Shown here: positions 1 through 7,871 of the stretch, piece after piece | How the letters are laid out: every line of letters begins with the position of its first letter | Position numbering within the stretch: position 1 is the first letter of the stretch | From: Hymenoscyphus infarciens | Taxonomy: Eukaryota; Ascomycota; Leotiomycetes; Helotiales; Helotiaceae | Length of the DNA: 14,620 nt | Assembly: GCA_001414345.1 (NCBI GenBank) | Contig: LLCB01000644.1 | Span: 1 to 14,620 of the forward strand | Reading direction: 5' to 3' | Position numbers and translations under genes: made by a program | The notes under the pieces: model-generated | What the model was told of the DNA's origin: nothing | What the model saw: the letters and a program-made list of their open reading frames with translations, nothing else | Database searches by the model: none

Positions 1-206
1 ATATATATTACTATTATAAATCTAATACTAGGAATTAGATATATATTATAATTTTAAAGGAATCTAATAATAGGAATTAGATATATATTACTATTATAGA
101 AGAATCTAATAATATAAATCTAATATATATTACTATTATAAGAGAATTTAATACTAGGAATCTAATACTAGGAATCTAATATATATTACTATTATAAATA
201 AAAAAG
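1..206. repeat. A+T-rich minisatellite, left edge
   Basis: This stretch is made of imperfect repeats of a short motif, roughly TCTAATACTAGGAAT followed by TATATATTACTATTATA. It recurs about every 35 to 60 bases with internal shuffling and is cut by the window start. It contains no CpA or TpG at all, so it is fully RIP-exhausted or was always simple sequence. Allowing for strand, the unit resembles the unit of the array at 13925-14620: read backwards it gives TATAATA...TATTAGAT..CTAGT, which is close to the right-hand unit. No coding potential is seen. Confidence 0.75.
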
Positions 207-958
207 ATTTATTATATAACTTAGTTAGCTTATAGTTTATTTAATACTAGAAATTCTATATACTTCGTTACTATTTATAATAACTAGTTTATTAAAGAGT
301 AATATTATACAACTTATTTAAAAGCTATTTATATAAAACTTAGAGATTATAATAAGCTAGAAGTATATAATATAGTAGTTATTTCTTTTATTCTCTATTA
401 AAAGCTATAAGAATAAAGTATAGTTTTAACTTTATAGAGGAATATATCTACTTTAAAGCTAGTTAGTTAATACTAGTTTAAATGATTATTATTTAATTAG
501 ATATAATAGAAAAATAGATAACTTTTCTTACTCTATATTATCTCGAGTTATAGTTATTAAGTCGTATTCTTTTAAAGTTAAAGGCTTAATCTTATAGTTA
601 TTGTTCTTACTAAAAAAATTACTAAATTCCCTTAGACTCTAGAATAAAGAAGTTAGGTATAGTAGAGGTAGAGAGGAGTCTAAGCCTACTTTAGAATAGT
701 CTAAGGATTTAGGTTTAATTAGGTATAGTAAGGAGAGAGGGAGAGGTAGAGAAGTAGAGTATAAATATTATAAATAAGAACTCTCTTCTTATATCTAATA
801 ATAGTTATTAGAATAGTCTATACTATAATTTACTAAGGACGCTAATTCTTAATATTATATACTTTTCTTAATTTATAAAAAGTATTTTATTATAGAGATT
901 AACCTCTTATCTTTTATTCTAATTATTAATTACTAAAATAAGTATTATTCTACCTAAG
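207..958. other. RIP-mutated region without a recognisable gene
   Basis: No convincing reading frame was found on either strand. The stretch contains the 50-base block shared with 12943-12992 (listed separately), followed at about 655-760 by a purine-rich tract with AGAGGTAGAGAGG-like motifs. A similar tract follows the second copy of the block. The rest is TpA-rich sequence in which every frame has frequent TAA or TAG. Confidence 0.5.
594..643 (+). repeat. 50-base dispersed direct repeat, copy 1
   Basis: This copy begins ATAGTTATTGTTCTTAC, continues through a run of seven A and ends at TTAGACTCTAGA. It matches 12943-12992 in the same orientation with only about three differences. The match stops abruptly on the left and fades on the right, where both copies run into purine-rich AGAGG-type sequence. 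It may be the end of a small transposable element or solo terminal repeat. Fifty bases is too short to name a family. Confidence 0.7.
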
Positions 959-1840
959 TATTATAACTTCTTTTTTAGTAACCGACTTTATTAATCGATT
1001 TTTAAAACTTTACTACGTTTTAACTCTAAATTTTACTAATAACTCTTATCTTCTACTAGTCGTCTTTTAAAAGATAGTATATTTATATACTCTCTTATTA
1101 CTATATTATTTAAATATAGTATTATAAATAGTAGAGATGTAGAATTAAAACTATTTTTCTACCTACTCTACTATTAAATTAATAATCTTAGTCTATTATA
1201 AATCCGAAATCGATTAGAATTATATCATAAAAACCAACCTTATTACTATTAACTCCTTAAAAAGCGATTTAAAGACTACTACCTTCTCTTTTCTTAAATG
1301 CTATCGTCGTTTCTATATAAATATAGTGATTTTAATAAGGTAATAGAAACAGAACTAGAAATAGAGTTAAACTCTTTAGAAGATAGAACATTAACTAAAA
1401 CAATACTAGAAACAACTAAGGAAAAGAATTATATAGTATTAAATAAAGAGTATCTATTACTAATTAGATAAAATAATAATTATATCACTATAAGGAATAC
1501 TATAGGGAATACTAGTAATAAAAATCTAGTATAAATATAAGAAAACATACATATACTATAATTAAAGGGACACCTTCTACTCCTCTTTAGTAGAGGTTAT
1601 TTATTAGAATTAAGTATAGAATCGCTCTAGCTAGACTTATTAACACCCTTAGTAAAGCTGTTCTATTAATAGGATTTTACTTCTATTTTAACTAATTTAA
1701 CAACTATACTTAATTCCTCTAAAGTAATAGAGTATAATAACATAGTTTCTTCTATTACTTCTACGATTTTAACTTATACTCCTCTAACTTATACTTCTAC
1801 TAGAATTAATATAGTCGATAATTTAAATTAAAGCTTTTAA
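959..1840 (+). pseudogene. Decayed coding relic, unknown product
   Basis: I do not recognise the product. The frame whose codons begin at positions 2 modulo 3 can be followed for about 290 codons, broken only by TAA or TAG that could have been CAA, CAG or TGG. The best piece is an ATG-started, stop-free run of 57 codons at 1298-1471. It reads MLSSFLYKYSDFNKVIETEL and continues with an acidic, leucine-rich, probably helical stretch. Upstream in the same frame are tyrosine-, leucine- and lysine-rich segments such as LELYHKNQPYYYQLLKKRF. Downstream are LQLKGTPSTPLQQ and RIKYRIALARLINTLSKAV. Codon use fits neighbouring relics. No catalytic motif or signal peptide is evident. The true ends cannot be fixed, and an open frame in RIP DNA is weak evidence of a gene. 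Confidence 0.33.
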
Positions 1841-1984
1841 GATTTACTTTAGATTTTAATAATTAATACTTATCATATTCTTTATTAAGTATATAAGGAC
1901 GTATAGGCCACTCTAGCTACTACAAATATTTAAGTAGAATTATAATAATAAGGGTATTAGAATATAATTATTATATAAGTAAAA

Positions 1985-2890
1985 AAAACTTGTTTATACT
2001 AATCTTACCTAGCTTAAAATCTATATAAAGAGAAGAGATCTTAAATAGCTTTTAAGCTACTTTTAAATTAAACTAAATATAGTAAAGAATTAAGAAAACA
2101 AAGGAGGATCTAGGAAGAATAGATATAAGCTCGATTTTAATAAAGGAAAGAAGAGTATAAAAGAGACTATAAATAAGAAATTATTAAAACAGGTATACTT
2201 TTAGAAATAATTAAAATAGCTAATTCTAATAGGTTTAGAATCGAGTTATAATTACAACGATAGTATAGATCTTTTATAAACCTATTACTAAAACACTTAC
2301 TTTTTATTATAACATTCTTTAACTAAAAACACTTACTCTTTATTATACTATTCTTTAGCTAGTCTTTATATAAGGTATTCTATATACAGAAATAGCTAGT
2401 ATTTCAAGAGCTAGCATTTAATAATAAAAAATATAGTACTAGAAGCTCTTATATAGACTTTATATTTTAGGAATATTATTTATATTATTCTCTAAATACT
2501 AGATTATATATAGTATATCTCTATACGCTTTTCTATACCTCTCAAATAGTCTAGAACTATTACTAGTAATCTAATAATTATCATATTTATAACTAACTCG
2601 TAGATAGGATATAAAACCCTTACTATATAAGCCTTAATAGAATATTATAAATCTAGATTAGTAGATCTTAGAGAGATATTATATATAATTTATTTATTAA
2701 TCTTTATTTAAATAGTAGTATGTCTAGAAGCTTAATAGATATGTTCGATATTATTAACATCGATTCTAAGAGATATTTTAAATAAAGATAAATATAAAGG
2801 GATAGGCTAAGAATCGCGATAAGGATAAGGCAGAGGTAAGATAAGAACTAGACAAGAATAAGAGGTTAAATTTAGAGTTTAGACTATATA
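1985..2890 (+). pseudogene. Decayed coding relic, frame uncertain
   Basis: I do not recognise the product. From about 1985 to 2280 the frame with codons starting at multiples of 3 is the more open one. It contains a basic stretch with KGGSRKNRYKLDFNKGKKS. From 2291 two overlapping frames both look plausible. The first frame (positions 2 modulo 3) reads KHLLFII twice and later MSRSLIDMFDIINIDSKRYF. The multiple-of-3 frame reads ALIEYYKSRLVDLREILYI, then CLEAQ and SILRDILNKDKYKG. The 36-base repeat at 2287-2359 lies at the changeover. Either an indel or a lost intron joins two frames, or only one frame was ever coding. No conserved domain is visible with confidence. Confidence 0.28.
2287..2359 (+). 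repeat. Two-copy direct repeat, 35-36 bases
   Basis: The segment with AACACTTACTTTTTATTATA is followed at once by a near copy with AACACTTACTCTTTATTATA, both ending in ATTCTTTA plus G or A. The copies differ by C/T transitions and one extra A in the second. In one reading frame the unit is twelve codons and encodes KHLLFII twice. It may be a small duplication inside a former coding region. Confidence 0.65.
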
Positions 2891-3420
2891 ATAATAAGTA
2901 ATAATCATTAAAATAAAGAGAGTGACAAATACTAACTATAAAACCTGCTAACTCTAGAGCTAAATAAGTGTAATATAGAAAGGTAATGTATTATAACTAT
3001 AGATAGGCGGACTTATAAATAATATTAAGCTAGAAAACCTATAAGCTATTTAACTCTTACTTATCTCGTTCTTAGTCCTTCTTCTACTACTTCTCCTACT
3101 TCCCTATAATATATAAGTTAACGTAGTAAAGATATAGAGTAAAAGTTCTATAAACGTATAACGTTATATATAATAGTAGGAATAAGGCTAGAGGAATTAA
3201 TATTATAAAGAGAATTAACTAGAGTTAGTAAGTAAATACTAAAAGGTATAGAAGGAGATGATAAATACTAAATCTAAGTAAATCTAGGATGGTATTAAAC
3301 TATATACTATAAGTTAAAAGTTTATAAAGTTTATACTAATACCTTAGCTAGCTATATAATTCTTAGATATAAGGGTAATTATTAAGAGGTTTAGTAAATA
3401 CTACTTAGCCTCTTAGCCTC
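2891..3420. other. RIP-mutated region, no gene recognised
   Basis: Every frame is broken often and no motif could be recognised. A pyrimidine-rich run lies at about 3055-3105 (TTCTACTACTTCTCCTAC type). It could be a former upstream region or intron end of the relic that starts near 3421, but no splice or promoter signal can be defended. Confidence 0.4.
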
Positions 3421-4530
3421 CTCTATAGCTCGGATTTAAGCCCTTTTATCTTCTACCTTCTATTCTATTTATATCTCTTTTATCTAAATAACCCCCTAAG
3501 TAGCTTTAAGAGAAGGTAGTCTATAATTTCTATGTAAATAATAGATTTTCTCTTACCTAAACGTCGACAGATAGAGCGTTTAGGACATTCGAGGTATTTA
3601 AGTTACTAGCTTATAAGGGACTTTTTTCTCCTCTCTTCCTATACTAATTATTCTATAAAGTTACTATCTATATATAAAAAGACTAGCTTCTCTAAGTTTT
3701 AAATAATATATAAAGACATAGAGTCTTAATCTACTAGCGAATATACTTCTATTAAATACTTAGTGTATATTAAGAATATAGTCTCTATAGAGCTATAGTA
3801 CTCTAATAGGCATTTAAGTCTTTAGAACGTTAAACAAACCACCTAATACACTAACTCTCTAAAGTCCTCTTTTACTACTATTAAAGATATACCCTCTTTG
3901 GCTCAACTCGTAATCGAAACTACATAGAACGCCGAGTCTGCCACCTAATACACCGACTCTCTAAAGTCCTCTTTTACTACTATCGAAGATATACCCTCTT
4001 TAGCCCAACTCGTAATTGAAACCACATAGAACGCCGAGTCTGCTACCTAATACACCGACTCTCTAAAGTCCTCTTTTACTACTATTAAAGATATACCCTC
4101 TTTAGCCTAACTTGTAATCGAAACTACATAGAACGCTGAGTCTACTACCTAATACACCGACTCTCTAAAGTCCTCTTTTACTACTATTGAAGATATACCC
4201 TCTTTAGCCTAACTTGTAATCAAAACCACATAGAACGCTGAGTCTGTCATCTAATACACCGACTTCCTAAAGTCCTCTTTTACTACTATTAAAGATATAC
4301 CCTCTTTAGTCTAACTTATAATTGAAACTATATAGAACGCCGAGTCTGCTATTCAACATCCTAGCTCCCTAGAAACTCCTTCTTCTATTAAAGATCTATC
4401 TTCCTCTAAGAACTAACTAATTTATAAAGATATATCTATAATCTCGCCTACTATTAGCTAATTAAAAGGTCTAAAAAGTTTATAAAAGACTAATACTTAC
4501 TATAAAGGTAGGCGCGTTATATACTCATAG
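3421..4530 (+). pseudogene. Decayed gene with five 34-residue repeats
   Basis: The product is not recognised. The frame with codons starting at 1 modulo 3 runs about 370 codons, broken almost only by TAA and TAG. An ATG at 3532-3534 lies in frame, but the frame reads back to about 3421, so the start is uncertain. The N-terminal part includes DFLLPKRRQIERLGHSRY, then serine/tyrosine/lysine-rich sequence. Residues from about 3839 to 4348 are five tandem 34-residue units, each carrying YTDSLKSSFTTIEDIPSLAQ and VIETTQNAES with small changes; these look amphipathic and helical. A sixth, diverged partial unit follows (IQHPSS, ETPSSIKDL), then QLKGLKSLQKTNTYYKGRR. The repeat part has kept many more CpA and TpG than its flanks. 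The gene meets the minus-strand relic tail-to-tail at about 4530. The repeat length matches helical-repeat families such as TPR only in size, and the TPR consensus is not visible. Confidence 0.55.
3839..4348 (+). repeat. Five tandem 102-base coding repeats
   Basis: Units start at 3839, 3941, 4043, 4145 and 4247, each exactly 102 bases (34 codons) with no indel. All differences that I could align are C/T or G/A transitions. At several sites the units show the series CG, TG, TA: for example ATCGAA (unit 2), ATTGAA (unit 4), ATTAAA (units 1, 3, 5), and CTCGTA (1, 2), CTTGTA (3, 4), CTTATA (5). The stop codons TAA and TAG sit at fixed places where CAA and CAG are expected, and one unit pair still has CAA where others have TAA. 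The array is followed by a diverged partial unit from 4349. Confidence 0.95.
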
Positions 4531-4572
4531 ATACATAATTATTTACCTATTTAGCCTCGTCTTTTAAATCTA

Positions 4573-4617
4573 CTAACCTTAACCTTACTAACCTTAACCT
4601 CGCTAACCTTAACCTTG
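4573..4617 (-). repeat. Three 15-base repeats encoding KVKVS
   Basis: Units at 4573-4587, 4588-4602 and 4603-4617 share CTAACCTTAACCT plus two variable bases. On the minus strand they read KVKVS with a separating residue pattern near the C-terminus of the minus-strand relic. The unit resembles a degenerate CCCTAA telomere repeat, but its 15-base period and the open frame favour a coding microrepeat. Confidence 0.8.
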
Positions 4618-4918
4618 TAGGCTATAATAATAACCTTCAAGCATCTATTATAATTAAGTATAGCTTTTCCTTAGATTACTATAATTAAGCAACGTTTTGC
4701 TTAAGTATTCTTAGCATAACTCTCTTCTTTAAAAGCTAGAGCCGCACACTCTAATCATCCTAGTAAGCCTTCCTTATCTACTATTTTCTTATAAACAGAC
4801 TTTAAATCATACTCTAAGTCGTTAATTAAGTCCTGTTTACCTTCTACCTCTTTTAGGCTTATAGTCTTAATTAAAATCTGTTAGACCGCTTCTTTATAAC
4901 TTAGAGTATCTACTTTAA

Positions 4919-4978
4919 CACCTAGGATACCTACACCTTCTATCTTAATACCTAGAACACCTATATCTTTTAGTATTA
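4919..4978 (-). repeat. Two 30-base repeats in the minus-strand relic
   Basis: CCTAGGATACCTACACC at 4921 and CCTAGAACACCTATATC at 4951 are 30 bases apart and differ by transitions only. On the minus strand they encode a duplicated decapeptide, IGVLGIKI and VGILGVKV. The exact ten-codon period inside the longest stop-free run supports the coding frame. Confidence 0.7.
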
Positions 4979-5520
4979 AAAACTTATTATTTATATATCC
5001 TATCTTAAAAGCTTCTTTTAGTTCTTCTATTAAATTACTATTATCTTCTTCTAAAGCTAGTATATCTTTAAGATTGTAGTCTAGCTTTAAAGCTATAAGT
5101 AACCTATCTTCGCCTTTAATCCTAAACACATATCTTACTCTAAATATACTTACCTAAAGGTTACTAGAGCTCTTTCTTTCAACTTCTACTCTTATCTCTA
5201 AAAGCCTATTTAGTTATCTAATACTACTACTATCTAGACCTTAAGGGTTTTTATAATTAGAGTCCTTAAAAGACGAATAGTCTAAGAGTTCTAAAGAGTT
5301 CTATTACCACTTTTCTCCACTAGTAGATTATCCTTCTAAATATTCTAGCTATTCCTTTACAATACTTTACGTTCTACTTAGTAAATCCTATCTTCTTTTA
5401 CTTAAAGAACGCCCGCTTAATATTAAAACTTAGACATTTAATAACTTAAATTATTATAGAAAACGCTTTAATATTAACTAGTTTATCTTTATAATTACTA
5501 CTTAAAAATAGTATATTAAA

Positions 5521-7090
5521 AGCAATAGGCTTTAAGTACTAATTTTACTTTAACATAAAATTAACTCTATTATAGAGTCCCTTTAAGATAAGTAAATTCT
5601 CTTAATAAAAGCTCTTAAACCACGTCGAAAGTAAGAAATCTGATCTAAAATAGACGATCTTTAAGAAACTATTATATCTACTAAAGAATTTCTTTAAAGG
5701 TAGTAGATATAAAACGCTATATTAATAGAGTTATTAAATATATCTTTAACTTCTACTACTATTATAGACTAACTTTAAAACTAGTTAGTAACCTTAGATA
5801 TACTAGCTATATCTAATAATATTAATAGATCGAAAACTACTACTATATTTATAAGTACTACGTTCTCTTCTAGAGAGAATTTTAAGTTTTCCCCTCTCCT
5901 AGTCTAGCTAGAAGAAATGCCCCCCCTACTAGCCTAACCTATAAGAACATAAACTATAACTAGGGATAAGTAGCTAAAAGATTTCGTTTTTAAAGGAAAA
6001 AACGAATTCTATACTAAGACATATATCAAGTCTATTAAAACTTTAGAACATATGTATATTATGCCTTTAGTATTTAGAGTTAAGCTTATAAATTAATCAC
6101 TAGCTCTTTTTTACCTTACTAAAGGTATTAAAGATTTTCTAATAGACGTAGAGCGACACTCTAAATCCTTGTAAATAAGCTCTGCTGATTACTCTAACAT
6201 TAATAATATAATTCTTACTTACCTAAACGCTACAGAAACACAAATTACTAACGTTATAAAACAATAAGCTTAGAATACGAACGTAGCTTAGGTTAAGGAT
6301 TCGTAGTATAATAAGTTTAGTAAAGGATCTCTATATTAATAATATTTAGGTAATAAACCAGACCTCTAGCAATTTCTAAACCGTGGCTAAGATTATTTAG
6401 ACGTAAAGATGCCTAAGGAGGAGGTTAAAAGGTTATATAATATTAAAATAGTATAATAAAAGGAACTTATAGTTAAATAGGACAAAGACCTTAAAGAGGG
6501 GAAATTAAAGAAAATTCCTTATACTATCCTTAGTCTTACTAAGACTAAGAACGCTAGGTTTAAACCTAACTTGTTACTAAACTATAAGGAGCTATCTAAG
6601 ATTTAAAAATACTATTATTCTAATTTAAATAAACTATTATATAGGCTCTCGACTTCTATACTAGATTATATAGGGGGGTCTTTATTAAATATATACTCTA
6701 AAGATATATAAGTGTTTATTAACGTTAATAATTTTAACTATAGTACTAAGTAAGAAGACGACTCTAAGCCTTTCAAAAAAAAACATAAAGTAAATAAATT
6801 ATAAGAGAGGTCTGTATAAGGGAGTTTAGTCTAAGGTTTATCTGCTAAAAAATCAAATATACTAGCTATATAAGATATATATAATCTAATAGAAACCATA
6901 GAGTATAAGGCTTAGAGATTACTCTAGGAGCTAATTATTTAGAGCTTAAGAAATAGCTTAATTTATATCTTATAAACTAGGAAGACTCTTAATAGTAGTA
7001 TAGATCTTCTACTATAAGCTTAGCCTAATAGTATAATTAATATATATACTAGTACTATCTTACTTAGCTAGGCTTTGTTTTAGAATATAA
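5521..7090 (+). pseudogene. Decayed Gag-like or coiled-coil ORF
   Basis: The frame with codons at 1 modulo 3 can be read for about 520 codons with only RIP-type stops plus an isolated TGA. The first 120 residues look like a coiled coil (SKIDDLQETIISTKEFLQ, then ELLNISL and IIDQLQNQLVTLDILA). After an in-frame ATG at 5917 (MPPLLAQPIRTQTITRDKQ) comes LKDFVFKGKNEFYTKTYIKS. This resembles, in style, the start of the capsid domain of retrotransposon Gag proteins, which follows a leading coiled coil and a proline-rich linker. Next come MPLVFRVKLINQSLALFYL, ILTYLNATETQITNVIKQQ, and a lysine-rich part with PFKKKHKVNKL. No CCHC zinc knuckle, protease or reverse transcriptase could be read downstream, so Gag is only a suggestion. 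The next relic on the same strand is the RecQ-like helicase in another frame. Confidence 0.5.
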
Positions 7091-7871
7091 CATGTTACTA
7101 TTTCTATTGAAAGATAGAAATTTAGTCTAAAATTACTAACCAGAACCTTATATTAACGTTATTAATATAGTAGTAATATTATATAGTACTAGTATTTACC
7201 TAACTTTTAAGTTTAATATATTAAGAGTGTTATATAAAAGTAATTTATATTAACTACTAATACTATTATCTCTAATAGCGTCTTCTACTATTATGTTAGA
7301 TTTCGTACTATAAAAGTTAAATCTTATTATTATAAGCTAAAGTAGAGTATAATATAAAGTAGTAATAACTCTAAACTATTAATATTAGGAGATAGGGTAA
7401 TAAGAAACGCGGTAAGGATTACTTAAGTCTTACTAAAGGAGGTAAACGCTATAAAAATAGAATTATAAAATTAAAGAGACTTTATTATAAAGTTTATAAA
7501 GATTAGAAGTAATAAGGTAATAAATAGCTAAGGAAGGACAAATCTATTTTAAATTACGAAGGTTATTATAGATTATTATAAAATTAGTCGATTATTCTCT
7601 TTTTAGCTCTACCTTTACTATTTTATAAGTTTTAAGAGTAAGAGATGTTTAGTAATAGAAGAGGGGGTTTATTCTAATTATAGATTATTTATATATAAGT
7701 AGCTATTAGTTAGGTGTTTTTATAAGTAAATATAGAGGGTTAAGGGATAGATTTAGTAGGAATGTATAAAGAGAAGATATAATTTAGGAATTCTTTTATT
7801 ATTCTATTCTTTAGTAAAGAAGTGCTAAGATAATAGTCTTATTAATTTATATACTTAATTTATATATAATA
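7091..7871. other. RIP-mutated spacer or lost helicase N-terminus
   Basis: No frame is convincing here. The multiple-of-3 frame, which is the helicase frame downstream, can be followed back to about 7570 through KYRGLRDRFSRN and IIVLLIYILNLY, but it has three adjacent stops near 7650. A RecQ helicase should have its Walker A motif, GxGKS/T, and its DExH box in this interval. The closest candidate for Walker A is GGAAGGACAAAT near 7534, in a different frame. I could not confirm either motif. Confidence 0.3.

Larger units (their letters stand above)
4530..5450 (-). pseudogene. Decayed coiled-coil-like protein gene, minus strand
   Basis: The product is not recognised, but this is one of the best-preserved frames in the window. 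About 300 codons can be read from near 5450 down to 4530, broken only by a few TAA, TAG and TGA that could be Gln or Trp. A stop-free run of 82 codons lies at 4884-5129. Its first codon is GTG and the frame continues upstream, so this is not a start. In order: GRSLSKRR, a charged segment ending EKWQQNSLELLDYSSF, LDSSSIRQLNRLLEIRVEVE, then an acidic helical part (ALEEDNSNLIEELKEAF), a ten-residue motif repeated twice (IGVLGIKI, then VGILGVKV), a second helical part (EVEGKQDLINDLEYDLKSVY), and a tail with KVKVS three times. The heptad-like leucines suggest coiled coils. The only histidine/cysteine cluster visible is LECAAL, so no zinc finger is claimed. It is convergent with the repeat-bearing relic and its upstream end faces the relic starting near 5521. 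Confidence 0.55.

Noticed and set aside
1..206. CRISPR array
   Set aside because: Repeats run directly into each other without unique spacers of constant length, and there is no conserved repeat of 23-47 bases.
4573..4617. Telomeric CCCTAA repeat
   Set aside because: The units are CTAACCTTAACCT with a 15-base period and lie in frame with the minus-strand relic, so a coding microrepeat is the simpler reading.
5127..5129. GTG as a start codon for the 82-codon minus-strand frame
   Set aside because: GTG is not a normal start in fungal nuclear genes, and the same frame continues upstream to about 5450 in protein-like sequence, so this is an internal codon.
5118..5149. Possible intron on the minus strand (GTAAGT to TTTAG) just upstream of the 82-codon run
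   Set aside because: It would be about 32 bases, too short for a fungal intron and without a branch point. The frame reads through it without needing its removal except for one TAG, which RIP explains.
7500..7700. Walker A and DExH motifs of the helicase
   Set aside because: GGAAGGACAAAT near 7534 and ATTATAGATTATTTATAT near 7661 are the nearest candidates, but they fall in inconsistent frames and lack the key Lys or Glu, so they are not claimed.
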